The position numbers and the translations under genes are program-made. The notes beneath the pieces are model-generated. The model saw only the letters and a program-made list of their open reading frames with translations. It ran no database searches and was not told where the DNA came from. DNA of 64,000 nucleotides from Serripes groenlandicus. Taxonomy: Eukaryota; Mollusca; Bivalvia; Cardiida; Cardiidae. Shown in pieces: positions 1 to 11,077 of this stretch. Location: contig JASEVX010000008.1 of assembly GCA_031761405.1 (NCBI GenBank), positions 37,454,903 through 37,518,902 of the forward strand, in the 5' to 3' direction. Each line of letters begins with the position of its first letter. The first letter of the stretch is position 1.

Positions 1-1020
1 GTTGTGGGGTTATCAGTACGACTGACTGGCTCGTGTAAGGTAAATCAGACCAGTAGTACTGGTAACTTACCTAGGAATCGATGGTGTAGGTAGTACTGGT
101 AACTTACCCAGGAATCCCTGGTGTAAGTAGTACTGGTAACTTACCCAGGAATCGCTGGTGTAAGTAGTACTGGTAACTTACCCAGGAATCGCTGGTGTAG
201 GTAGTACTGGTAACTTACACAGGAATCGATGGTGTAGGTAGTACTGGTAACTTACCCAGGACTCGCTGGTGTAGGTAGTACTGGTAACTTACCCAGGAAT
301 CGCTGGTGTAGGTAGTACTGGTAACTTACCCAGGAATCGTTGGTGTAGGTAGTACTGGTAACTTACCCAGGAATCGCTGGTGTAGGTAGTACTGGTAACT
401 TACCCAGGAATCGATGATGTAAGTAGTACTGGTAACTTACCCAGGAATCGCTGGTGTAAGTAGTACTGGTAACTTACCCAGGAATCGCTGGTGTAAGTAG
501 TACTGGTAACTTACCCAGGACTCGCTGATGTAGGTAGTACTGGTAACTTACCCAGGACTCGCTGGTGTAAGTAGTACTGGTAACTTACCCAGGAATCGCT
601 GGTGTAGTAGTACTGGTAACTTACCCAGGAATCGCTGGTGTAGTAGTACTGGTAACTTACCAAGGAATCGCTGGTGTAAGTAGTACTGGTAACTTACCCA
701 GGAATCGATGGTGTAGGTAGTACTGGTAACTTACCCAGGAATCGATGGTGTAGGTAGTACTGGTAACTTACCCAGGAATCGTTGGTGTAGGTAGTACTGG
801 TAACTTACCCAGGAATCGATGGTGTAGGTAGTACTGGTAACTTACCCAGGAATCGCTGGTGTAGGTAGTACTGGTAACTTACCCAGGAATCGCTGGTGTA
901 GTAGTACTGGTAACTTACCCAGGAATCGCTGATGTAGGTAGTACTGGTAACTTACCCAGGAATCGCTGGTGTAAGTAGTACTGGTAACTTACCCAGGAAT
1001 CGCTGTAATATAACTGAACA
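1..1020 (+). repeat. 37-bp satellite array grown inside a SINE-1 copy (array A1)
   Basis: About 26 tandem copies of a 37-bp unit built around GTAGTACTGGTAACTTACCC. The window opens in SINE-1 body sequence (GGGGTTATCAGTACGACTGACTGG), and the array leaves through SINE-1 3' sequence (CGCTGTAATATAACTGAAC), so the array lies inside one SINE. Units differ mainly at GTAGGTAG/GTAAGTAG/GTAGTAG and ATCGCTGG/ATCGATGG/ACTCGCTGG. The left end is cut by the window edge. The unit and period are directly visible; the SINE origin is a strong inference from the flanks. Confidence 0.9.
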
Positions 1021-1087
1021 ACATTATGAAAGATGCGTGAAACACGACAGTATTTATCTTTGGGCATTATTTATTGTATTTGGTTCA

Positions 1088-1325
1088 TTAAAGGCGAAGA
1101 ATCCGCTGTGGTCGAGTGGTTAGCGTCGGGGATTTCGAAATCGGGTGTCCCGGGTTCGATCCCCAGTCGCGGCACTACTGTCATGGTGGAGTGCCCTTGG
1201 GCAAGGCACATTTTCTAGCCTAGTACTGGTTTGTTTACCCAGGGACCATGAATAATTAAATTTAATTGCGCGCTAAATGACCTTAGCTGTCGATGCGCCA
1301 TAAAACAATATACATTCAGTAAAGG
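1088..1325 (+). mobile_element. SINE-2, near complete, tRNA-like head
   Basis: A tRNA-like head carries an A-box-like GTGGTCGAGTGGTTAGCG (1108 on) and a perfect B-box-like GGTTCGATCCC. Then comes a body containing GTGCCCTTGGGCAAGGCACA and CCTAGTACTGGTTTGTTTACC, and a tail with GCGCGCTAAATGACC and GATGCGCCATAAAACAATAT. The same body and tail recur on the minus strand at 48592-48808. The head resembles the Ser/Leu class (GTCGAGTGG), but the anticodon arm is not a clean stem-loop, so this is not a functional tRNA gene. Confidence 0.8.
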
Positions 1326-1662
1326 CGAATGAATCCAGCTAATTACGGTCTTAGGTGTGAACCTCCGAAAATCAAAAAACATAATAAGGACTTGTACTAG
1401 GAGCAAGAAACTTGTCACTTGACTGATTAAAAGGTAAATCAACCATGAAACGCGAGCAGTTTCTCTGTCGCCGTTATCATCGCTAAAAGATTGCCCAAAT
1501 GGCGACATCCTCAATCAAATATCCGGGTCATACACACGGATCGCCGCGTCAGATAAAAACGTGACCGGATACAGACGACAATGGACGCCCTTGTAGCAGC
1601 CGTCATTTTTAAAAATACACCAAAGGTCGGGAATCGTATGCCTTGGCTAAGATCATCTATAT
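1326..1662. other. Unclassified single-copy stretch
   Basis: I see no repeat, RNA gene or convincing reading frame here. A 99-codon minus-strand open frame overlaps the SINE-2 tail and has no recognisable domain. Confidence 0.5.
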
Positions 1663-1943
1663 TTAACCCTTTCCCTCATATAGACGCTTTCTGACGCCTC
1701 TGCAGCAGACGGATTTTTGAAAACATAGTGACAAAAGAAGAAGTGTAGCACACGACTTTTGAAAATATTGTGACAAAAAGGTGAAATTGTTCATAATGTA
1801 CAGTTTCTTGTTTAGTCACAATATTTCAACTCTATTAAATAATTATACATGTACTTTCATTTATATGTTTTGTTCTTCCTATTTTTGTCTAGATGTGTTC
1901 AGAGTCGTCTGCTATAGATTTCAAGTATGTTGGAAAGGGTTAA
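1663..1943 (+). mobile_element. MITE-A composite: truncated young copy joined to an older copy
   Basis: Starts with TTAACCCTTTCCCTCATA and the GACGCTTTCTGACGCC arm, then breaks off near 1740 and continues as an older MITE-A (ACGACTTTTGAAAATATTGTG onward). It ends in GTTGGAAAGGGTTAA. The junction means one partial copy is fused to another. Confidence 0.75.
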
Positions 1944-2084
1944 AACACCAAATGTTGGTTACGTATGAATACGCTTAATTTACTATGTTGTAGATCAGCC
2001 ACGTTTTGAGTATTCAAAACATAGCAATTCAATTCAATTCAAAATATTGTATTTGCATAATACAAACACATGTTGCCGCCAATA

Positions 2085-2314
2085 TTAACCCTTTCCCTCA
2101 TACGACAATTCTGAAGCAGACGACTTTTAAAGTATTTTGTCAAAACATAGAAAATCTCCATAATTTAATGGATAACCTATGACAAAAAGTGGAAAACATT
2201 GTGGCAAAAGGAGAAATTGCACGTTTTGTGCAATTTCTTCTTTTGTCACTATGTTTTCAAAAAGCCGTCTGCTGCAGAGGCGTCAGAAAGCGTCTATATG
2301 AGGGAAAGGGTTAA
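2085..2314 (-). mobile_element. MITE-A, complete, 230 bp
   Basis: TTAACCCTTTCCCTCATACG at the left and TATGAGGGAAAGGGTTAA at the right, both ending in TTAA. The two arms meet at a central palindrome of the form ATTGCAC-loop-GTGCAAT. It is one of the young, near-intact group of about 230 bp. Confidence 0.9.
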
Positions 2315-2818
2315 AACTACTTTTGACGGTGTATAGTACCATACATACTTATTATAAGTTTACATTAGATAAAAAAGATCTGTTTTAATATTCGCTTAAT
2401 ATATATTTGTGGACAGTTTGCATAAGACATATCTTTGCTCTGATTTCTTTAACATTTGAAGTTTATTAACAATTGGTAATGATACCGAAGGAAGACACTC
2501 AATTCTTTGATCCCTGAACAAAGGGCATACCAACAATAAATGGTATTCTTTTTCTATCATATTTTAATCGCACATGTTGCACTTTCTATTCTTAATTTCA
2601 ATATTTCTAAACAATTGCAGACAAATAATCTTTCGAAAAGATTACAACATTTCGATAAGTTTTCGAATTATTGCCTAGTGTTTGGATTTAATGCATTTAT
2701 AGATAGGGCCCTTTTATAGATAACAAAAGACTTACGACTGGATTGCACAGATATTATTCAGTGATATAGCGTTATCTGTGTATATAAAGGCTTGTCTGTC
2801 CGCGTTCGTTAATCTTCA
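2315..2818. other. AT-rich single-copy stretch
   Basis: Nothing recognisable: no repeat shared with the rest of the window and no extended reading frame. Confidence 0.5.
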
Positions 2819-3052
2819 TTTAACTCTTTCCCACCTATAGACGCATTTTAACGCATTTACAGCAAACGTTTTTTTGAAAAAATCGTGACAAAAGGAGAAC
2901 TTGCTTGAAATATGAGCATTTTCTGCTTTTGCCACAATGTTTTCAACTTTTTTTCAGTAATTATAATATCAATTATAGAGATTTTCCATATTTTTTAGTA
3001 GACATTTTCAAAGTTGTCTGATGCAGATTTGCTGTATGTGGTAAAAGGTTAA
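2819..3052 (+). mobile_element. MITE-A, older subfamily
   Basis: Ends are TTAACTCTTTCCCACCTATA and GTATGTGGTAAAAGGTTAA. It has the older CCCACATA-type terminus instead of CCCTCATA, and the centre (TTGCTTGAAATATGAGCA) is a decayed palindrome. Confidence 0.8.
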
Positions 3053-3235
3053 ATCACGTCAGGCGAAAAGGGCCTTTTACACACGCGTACAAGGAATATT
3101 CCGTCGAGGCCGTGCATCCGAAAATCTTCAGTGCAAACTAACAATTTATCTATTATGGATGTGACTTCTGAAAACAAACAAATACAGTGTCATTGTTCGC
3201 CCGTGCAAGATACAGTGTAAATATGAGCATTTATT

Positions 3236-3350
3236 AATAGTGTAGGTGTTGATCATCTTCTCCACCTATGTCTCATCATAATCTACACACGTTGACAGAA
3301 ACTTCTAACGAACTTGTGTAAGTAATATTTGAACAGTGTAGATCCTTATG
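3236..3350 (+). repeat. Diverged low-copy repeat, partner at 22897-23020
   Basis: AGTGTAGGTGTTGATCATCT through TTGTGTAAGTAATATTTGAA and ACAGTGTAGATC matches in order a segment near 22.9-23.0 kb (AGTGTAGGTCCAGATCGTCT, TTTGTAAGTAATATGCGAAC, ACAGTGTAGATC). It is non-coding and of unknown class. Confidence 0.6.
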
Positions 3351-3381
3351 TTATATCAAACCGATATATTCAACTAGCATC

Positions 3382-3598
3382 TTAACCCTTTCCCACATAC
3401 AACAAATCTGCCGAAGATGATTTTAAAAGTTTTCTTTGCATAGTAGAGAGGACTCCTGAAAGTAAAATTATTTAGGTAGATTTGAAAAACAAACAGGAGA
3501 GAAAGAGATGAGCAATTTCTTTCTCATCCTATGTTTTTCTTTCTTCAAAAGTCGTCTGCCTTAAATGCGTCAAAATGCGTCTGCATGTGGGAGTGACT
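3382..3598 (-). mobile_element. MITE-A, older subfamily, right TTAA lost
   Basis: TTAACCCTTTCCCACATACA at the left; the right end GTCTGCATGTGGGAGTGA is decayed and has no TTAA. The centre is a decayed palindrome. Confidence 0.75.
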
Positions 3599-3641
3599 CA
3601 ATCGCCTAAAACGACTCGTTTGTCAACATGTCAACTTGTAT

Positions 3642-3770
3642 TAACCCTTTCCCACCTATAGACGCATTTTGAGAACATTGTGACTTTTGCCACCATGTTT
3701 TCAACTTTCTTCAATAATTATACCTACATTAATAGAGCGTTTCCATATTATTGTTAAGAGGTTAACTGAC
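3642..3770 (+). mobile_element. MITE-A, internally deleted
   Basis: Begins TTAACCCTTTCCCACCTATA, jumps to the middle of the element (GAGAACATTGTGACTTTTGCC), and ends with a degraded right part near GTTAAGAGG. Confidence 0.65.
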
Positions 3771-3860
3771 ATGTTGGTCGAGTTTTGGGACGACAGTTGG
3801 CACTTCGTCGACATACATCTACGAGTTAGATTGGAAATAGTCCAGCATTTAAATACAACT

Positions 3861-6800
3861 TCCGTGGTGTAATGATAGAGAGGTGGTCACGGGTTCGATC
3901 TCCGGATCATACCAAAGACTTTAAAAATGGTAGTAATGGCTACCCTCCTTGGCGCTCCGTGTTGCTGGGTTAGCATTACGACTGACTGGCTGGTGTCAGG
4001 ATAGATGGACCAGTAGTACTGTTAGCATTACGACTGACTGGCTGGTGTCAGGATAGATGGACCAGTAGTACTGTTAGCATTACGACTGACTGGCTGGTGT
4101 CAGGATAGATGGACCAGTAGTACTGTTAGCATTACGACTGACTGGCTGGTGTCAGGATAGATGGACCAGTAGTACTGTTAGCATTACGACTGACTGGCTG
4201 GTGTCAGGATAGATGGACCAGTAGTACTGTTAGCATTACGACTGACTGGCTGGTGTGAGGATAGATGGACCAGTAGTACTGTTAGCATTACGACTGACTG
4301 GCTGGTGTCAGGATAGATGGACCAGTAGTACTGTTAGCATTACGACTGACTGGCTGGTGTCAGGATAGATGGACCAGTAGTACTGTTAGCATTACGACTG
4401 ACTGGCTGGTGTCAGGATAGATGGACCAGTAGTACTGTTAGCATTACGACTGACTGGCTGGTGTCAGGATAGATGGACCAGTAGTACTGTTAGCATTACG
4501 ACTGACTGGCTGGTGTCAGGATAGATGGACCAGTAGTACTGTTAGCATTACGACTGACTGGCTGGTGTCAGGATAGATGGACCAGTAGTACTGTTAGCAT
4601 TACGACTGACTGGCTGGTGTCAGGATAGATGGACCAGTAGTACTGTTAGCATTACGACTGACTGGCTGGTGTCAGGATAGATGGACCAGTAGTACTGTTA
4701 GCATTACGACTGACTGGCTGGTGTCAGGATAGATGGACCAGTAGTACTGTTAGCATTACGACTGACTGGCTGGTGTCAGGATAGATGGACCAGTAGTACT
4801 GTTAGCATTACGACTGACTGGCTGGTGTCAGGATAGATGGACCAGTAGTACTGTTAGCATTACGACTGACTGACTGGTGTCAGGATAGATGGACCAGTAG
4901 TACTGTTAGCATTACGACTGACTGGCTGGTGTCAGGATAGATGGACCAGTAGTACTGTTAGCATTACGACTGACTGGCTGGTGTCAGGATAGATGGACCA
5001 GTAGTACTGTTAGCATTACGACTGACTGGCTGGTGTCAGGATAGATGGACCAGTAGTACTGTTAGCATTACGACTGACTGGCTGGTGTCAGGATAGATGG
5101 ACCAGTAGTACTGTTAGCATTACGACTGACTGGCTGGTGTCAGGATAGATGGACCAGTAGTACTGTTAGCATTACGACTGACTGGCTGGTGTCAGGATAG
5201 ATGGACCAGTAGTACTGTTAGCATTACGACTGACTGACTGGTGTCAGGATAGATGGACCAGTAGTACTGTTAGCATTACGACTGACTGGCTGGTGTCAGG
5301 ATAGATGGACCAGTAGTACTGTTAGCATTACGACTGACTGGCTGGTGTCAGGATAGATGGACCAGTAGTACTGTTAGCATTACGACTGACTGGCTGGTGT
5401 CAGGATAGATGGACCAGTAGTACTGTTAGCATTACGACTGACTGGCTGGTGTCAGGATAGATGGACCAGTAGTACTGTTAGCATTACGACTGACTGGCTG
5501 GTGTCAGGATAGATGGACCAGTAGTACTGTTAGCATTACGACTGACTGGCTGGTGTCAGGATAGATGGACCAGTAGTACTGTTAGCATTACGACTGACTG
5601 GCTGGTGTCAGGATAGATGGACCAGTAGTACTGTTAGCATTACGACTGACTGGCTGGTGTCAGGATAGATGGACCAGTAGTACTGTTAGCATTACGACTG
5701 ACTGGCTGGTGTCAGGATAGATGGACCAGTAGTACTGTTAGCATTACGACTGACTGGCTGGTGTCAGGATAGATGGACCAGTAGTTACGGGGTTAGCATT
5801 ACGACTGACTGGCTGGTGTCAGGATAGATGGACCAGTAGTACTGTTAGCATTACGACTGACTGGCTGGTGTCAGGATAGATGGACCAGTAGTTACGGGGT
5901 TAGCATTACGACTGACTGGCTGGTGTCAGGATAGATGGACCAGTAGTACTGTTAGCATTACGACTGACTGGCTGGTGTCAGGATAGATGGACCAGTAGTA
6001 CTGTTAGCATTACGACTGACTGACTGGTGTCAGGATAGATGGACCAGTAGTACTGTTAGCATTACGACTGACTGGCTGGTGTCAGGATAGATGGACCAGT
6101 AGTACTGTTAGCATTACGACTGACTGACTGGTGTCAGGATAGATGGACCAGTAGTACTGTTAGCATTACGACTGACTGGCTGGTGTCAGGATAGATGGAC
6201 CAGTAGTACTGTTAGCATTACGACTGACTGACTGGTGTCTGGATAGATGGACCAGTAGTACTGTTAGCATTACGACTGACTGGCTGGTGTCAGGATAGAT
6301 GGACCAGTAGTACTGTTAGCATTACGACTGACTGACTGGTGTCAGGATAGATGGACCAGTAGTACTGTTAGCATTACGACTGACTGGCTGGTGTCAGGAT
6401 AGATGGACCAGTAGTACTGTTAGCATTACGACTGACTGGCTGGTGTCAGGATAGATGGACCAGTAGTACTGTTAGCATTACGACTGACTGGCTGGTGTCA
6501 GGATAGATGGACCAGTAGTACTGTTAGCATTACGACTGACTGGCTGGTGTCAGGATAGATGGACCAGTAGTACTGTTAGCATTACGACTGACTGACTGGT
6601 GTCAGGATAGATGGACCAGTAGTACTGTTAGCATTACGACTGACTGGCTGGTGTCAGGATAGATGGACCAGTAGTACTGTTAGCATTACGACTGACTGGC
6701 TGGTGTCAGGATAGATGGACCAGTAGTACTGTTAGCATTACGACTGACTGGCTGGTGTCAGGATAGATGGACCAGTAGTACTGTTAGCATTACGACTGAC

Positions 6801-7530
6801 TGGCTGGTGTCAGGATAGATGGACCAGTAGTACTGTTAACATTACGACTGACTGGCTGGTGTCAGGATAGATGGACCAGTAGTACTGTTAGCATTACGAC
6901 TGACTGGCTGGTGTCAGGATAGATGGACCAGTAGTACTGTTAGCATTACGACTGACTGGCTGGTGTCAGGATAGATGGACCAGTAGTACTGTTAGCATTA
7001 CGACTGACTGGCTGGTGTCAGGATAGATGGACCAGTAGTACTGTTAGCATTACGACTGACTGACTGGTGTCAGGATAGATGGACCAGTAGTACTGTTAGC
7101 ATTACGACTGACTGGCTGGTGTCAGGATAAATGGACCAGTAGTACTGTTAGCATTACGACTGACTGGCTGGTGTCAGGATAGATGGACCAGTAGTACTGT
7201 TAGCATTACGACTGACTGGCTGGTGTCAGGATAGATGGACCAGTAGTACTGTTAGCATTACGACTGACTGGCTGGTGTCAGGATAGATGGACCAGTAGTA
7301 CTGTTAGCATTACGACTGACTGGCTGGTGTCAGGATAGATGGACCAGTAGTACTGTTAGCATTACGACTGACTGGCTGGTGTCAGGATAGATGGACCAGT
7401 AGTACTGTTAGCATTACGACTGACTGGCTGGTGTCAGGATAGATGGACCAGTAGTACTGTTAGCATTACGACTGACTGGCTGGTGTCTGGATAGATGGAC
7501 CAGTAGTACTGGTTACTTGCCAAGAAAACG
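3861..7530 (+). repeat. 52-bp satellite array inside SINE-1 (array A2), about 68 copies
   Basis: The SINE-1 head (GGTGTAATGATAGAG, then GGGTTCGATCTCCGG) and body (TACCAAAGACTTTAAAAATG) run to 3968. From 3969 the 52-bp unit GTTAGCATTACGACTGACTG...GACCAGTAGTACT repeats with very low divergence to about 7511. The SINE 3' part (GGTTACTTGCCAAGAAAACG) resumes after that. Common variants are GGCTGG versus GACTGG. Two units near 5785 and 5892 keep a longer TTACGGGGTTAGC junction like the parental SINE. This is the largest array in the window. Confidence 0.93.
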
Positions 7531-7645
7531 CTTAGGTTAGGTATATACTATATACATTTCAGTCAGGCGATTCGTCTATGGCTGCTTTACATGAAGTTAA
7601 AGGGCCGGCGGGACTGCGTGTACACCCATACTCACCCGAGTCTTT

Positions 7646-7950
7646 TTTCGCCGAGCCCCGGTATCTCAGTCGGTAGCGACGCGGGCTGTCAATCCAGGGG
7701 TTGTGAGTTCGAACACCAGCTCGGCCAACATTCTTTCCGACGTTTCACAAAAGCCACTGTGACATGCGTCATTCATCTTTTACCAATGGGCTGTTTAACG
7801 GTTTATGTGGAAAAGCAGCCAGTTGCTTGGAAAGTATGTTGTGTGGTGTACTGGTGTGGGAAAACCAGGGAACGTATGAATGGGTGAACTGGTCGCCATG
7901 AAAATTTGTTGATATCGGCGTTAAACCCAAATCAATCAATCAATCAATCC
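7646..7950 (+). mobile_element. SINE-3, full length with target-site duplication
   Basis: tRNA-like head GGTATCTCAGTCGGTAGCGA with B-box-like GTGAGTTCGAACACC, then the body (GGCCAACATTCTTTCCGACG, AGCAGCCAGTTGCTTGG), the shared tail (GGCGTTAAACCCAAATCAAT) and a CAAT microsatellite tail. CCCGAGTCTTT at 7635-7645 is repeated at 7951-7961, an 11-bp target-site duplication of the LINE-mobilised kind. A 98-codon frame across it is a by-product. Confidence 0.88.
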
Positions 7951-7961
7951 CCCGAGTCTTT

Positions 7962-8803
7962 ACAGCATGCAGATACAACAATACCAGTTACGAGAAGGGC
8001 ATATAATGTTTATTTTTAACAGAGTTTACGAAAATGTATTTTACAAAACTAAATAGATCTATACAATAACATATGAGAATTAAGATACAGCAAAAAATAA
8101 TAAGCGTAAAGTCGACATACTCCACTGGTAACAAATTCACTTAAACCCGAGTCAAGTAAGGAAGTAACCGTTTTTGTTTTTGTCTTTTTTGTTTATATAA
8201 AAGTCGAATGCGGAAACAACGATTCGCTGGAGCTTTCACTTTTGGTGTAAATTTTATAGAAGCTGAAAGATATATTTTCACATAACGCCGGAAGTGTTTC
8301 CCCATTTAGTTAATGCGCATGCGTACTAAGGTTAAGGCATACCGATGATACTATTATGATGGTTTCTAGCACGACACGACAGACATTAACAAATTAATTT
8401 CCTTGACGACATGAGCTATGACAACTAAATTTCCCATTCATAAAATCACTGATTTAGAAAGATAGACGCGATTTGTCGGATGTCAAATAATGGTAATTAA
8501 AATCTATATATTTATATTGCTTCTCAGCGAAACTTGAGTAATGGTTAAAAAACTATTACACTTTTTTACATAAGATAATTTCTTTATTCTTTTTTGTATT
8601 ATGTAAAATGTGTTTTCCCAAGCTTGATATTTTGGTAGACTTCTTAACGATTAAACAGTTATATCAGCTCCGTCGGCTTACAGTATTTCTGCATTCTTAA
8701 TGAAAAGCAAATTAAAACAAAAATCACCCCAAAAAACAACAGATTCTTTGGTATTTTTTTCCTGGGATAAACTAGTTGTGCGAAAACATTATATTTGAAA
8801 TCA
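7962..8803. other. AT-rich single-copy stretch
   Basis: No repeat family, RNA gene or extended reading frame seen. It is one of the longest non-repetitive stretches of the window. Confidence 0.5.
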
Positions 8804-9001
8804 ATTAACATTTTCTCTCATATAGACATTTTCTGACACATATGCAGCAGACAACGTTTGAAAACAAATTGTGGCAAAAGGGGAAATTGCTCAAAACGAG
8901 CTCTAATATTAAACTGTCAACTGCAGTGGATGGTTGTATGTTCCCTGAATTGTTTTCAAAGACGTCTACTGCATATTTCTTGTATGTTGGAAAGGGTTTA
9001 C
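8804..9001 (+). mobile_element. MITE-A, degraded
   Basis: TTAACATTTTCTCTCATATA and the GACATTTTCTGACACATATGC arm at the left; TGTATGTTGGAAAGGGTTTA at the right. The centre is rearranged and the last TTAA has mutated. Confidence 0.7.
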
Positions 9002-9530
9002 AGAATATCGTAATTATAGGGACCGATGGGATGTTCGTATTCCAAAATGGCGACTATTTAGGGAGTATGAGAAATCATTATGACTTTTGTCATGCGCTGA
9101 CTCTTTCAATTTAACCTGTACTCGCCCATCAAAAACCGATGAACAACATAGATATATGTTCCACTCACCGAGTTAAATTTATATGATCAAAATGCAAATG
9201 GTAACCTTTTAAAAGTGAAGTGAACGAACTTATATACATTATTTATAAACTTGCATTGTGCGTAGTAACTAAACGTTTGTAAAACATTCGCCAGTCTGGA
9301 GGTTTTAAAGAAGTAGATCAGAGTACATGGATGCATATGCAGGTCTCTGTCTATACTTGTCATTACAACACCATTCTTAATTTTCGATGAGCAAGAAGGT
9401 GATTTTTTTGTTAAAGCAACGAACAAAATCGGTCCTGGGAAAAAAGTGATATTAGTCTTAATGAGTTTCTTAAATAATGAAATTTGAATGCTCTAGCAGG
9501 AAATGCATCTTCAGAGTATTAATGTCAAGT
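9002..9530. other. Single-copy stretch
   Basis: Nothing recognised; short open frames here show no domain features. Confidence 0.45.
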
Positions 9531-9797
9531 GCCGGCCCCGGTAGATCAGTCGGTAACGACGTGAGCTGTCAATCCAGGGCTTGTGAGTTTGAATCCCAGC
9601 ACGGCCAACATTCTTTCCAACGTTTGACAGTAGTCACTGTGACAAGCGTCATTCGATTCTACCAATGGGTTAACAGTCTATGTTGCGTGGAGTACTGGTA
9701 TGAGAAAGCCAGGAAACAGATGAGTAGGTGAACTGGCCGCCGTGATATCACTGAAAAATTGTTGAAAACGACGTTAAACCCCAATAAATCAATCCAC
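9531..9797 (+). mobile_element. SINE-3, near full length
   Basis: Head GGTAGATCAGTCGGTAACGA, B-box-like GTGAGTTTGAATCCC, body GGCCAACATTCTTTCCAACG and GAACTGGCCGCCGTGATATC, tail ACGACGTTAAACCCCAATAA. The same family as 7646-7950, lacking part of the middle. Confidence 0.85.
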
Positions 9798-10387
9798 CAA
9801 GTACCGATACAAATCTACCTACACATCGTCGGCGCTATCTGATCCAAATATTCCTACACATCGTAGGCGCTATCTGATCCACATCGACTGAAAAGAAATT
9901 GTTATATGTTGAATAAGATGAATGTCACTTCCTTGTAGTCTGTCCAAATTAATGATCGAACACTTTACTTTCAAGACAAATGGAAACATGCAAATCAGGA
10001 CTATAAGATTGTTTTACAAAATTATGAGTCTATGCAGTCGCACACATGTTTATTCGCTGATGAAAAACTAAGTGGAGGCTTTTAAAATCAGAAGGTATTT
10101 TACCAGGTTGAATAATGTATCTATTTATGTTTACTCAAATTATATTTCTATAGATTTCATTTATAAAATTGAATCTATTCGGTCTTATCCATCACTCAAA
10201 TGAATTTTTCATAATGCAAATTGTGTTTAATGGGCCGTAGTCCTACATTACGGAATAACATTATTCAAAATGGTCATCTACTGTGATCCTAAATGCATGT
10301 TGCGCACTTTATATACATGTATATGAAAACAGCACAATAGCAGTAGTAAAACTGTTGATATCCCTTATATGAAACACAATGTTATTA
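9798..10387. other. Mostly single-copy; short 37-bp duplication near 9810-9885
   Basis: CCTACACATCGTCGGCGCTATCTGATCC is followed by a near-copy, CCTACACATCGTAGGCGCTA, as a two-unit tandem. The rest is AT-rich, with nothing recognised. Confidence 0.5.
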
Positions 10388-10621
10388 TTAACCTTTTCCC
10401 TCATGCGACAATTCTGCAGCAGACGACTTTGAACGTCACGATTTTGTCAAAACATAGAAAATCTCCATAATTGAATGGATAACCTATGACAAAAAGTGGA
10501 AAACATTGTGGCAAAAGGAGAAATTGCACGTTTTGGGCAATTTCTACTTTTGCCACTATGTTTTTAAAAAGCCGTCTGCTACAGAGGCGTCAGAAAGTGT
10601 CTATATGAGGGAAAGGGTTAA
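10388..10621 (-). mobile_element. MITE-A, complete, 234 bp
   Basis: TTAACCTTTTCCCTCATGCG to TATGAGGGAAAGGGTTAA with central ATTGCACGTTTTGGGCAATT. Both TTAA ends are intact. Confidence 0.88.
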
Positions 10622-10713
10622 ACAGAAAGCACAATAGGATAGAGAGGAATTGCTGAATAAAACTCAATATCTCACTTTTCTAATTGACAGACGCATAGAA
10701 GAAATCATTCTTT

Positions 10714-10869
10714 AACCTTCTTTAACAAAACGTGCAATTTCTCCTTTTGCCACAATATTTTCACTTTTTGTCATAGGTTATCCATTCAATTATGGAGATT
10801 TTCTATTTTTTGACAAAACATATTCAAAGTCGTCTGCTGCAGAATTGTCGTATGAGGGAAAGGGTTAAG
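10714..10869 (+). mobile_element. MITE-A, right half only
   Basis: Starts at the centre (ACGTGCAATTTCTCCTTTTG) and runs to TATGAGGGAAAGGGTTAA. The left arm is absent. Confidence 0.8.
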
Positions 10870-11077
10870 GTGATACAACTGTGGATGGAACAAGCACAAC
10901 ATGCTCAAACTCGAATGTGCTCCTTTTTTCACGAAAAGTAAAAATAACAAGTCGTCTGTTTGAGATATCTAAAAAAAAGTGGCCTGCATTTTGGCAAGGA
11001 TTACATAAGTATCACCACACACAAACTGATAAAACCGGTAAAGTTGTAAATAACCGCTCTCTCTAGAACATTCTGGA

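Noticed and set aside
1108..1176. Functional tRNA gene at 1108-1176
   Set aside because: A- and B-box-like motifs are present, but the anticodon arm does not form a proper stem and the sequence continues into a SINE body shared with other loci.
3969..7511. CRISPR array
   Set aside because: Units are directly adjacent with no unique spacers, and the surroundings are eukaryotic SINE sequence without cas genes. The same applies to the other arrays.
7650..9605. tRNA genes at 7650 and 9531
   Set aside because: The same head precedes the same SINE-3 body at each site; the folds are incomplete. They are SINE heads.
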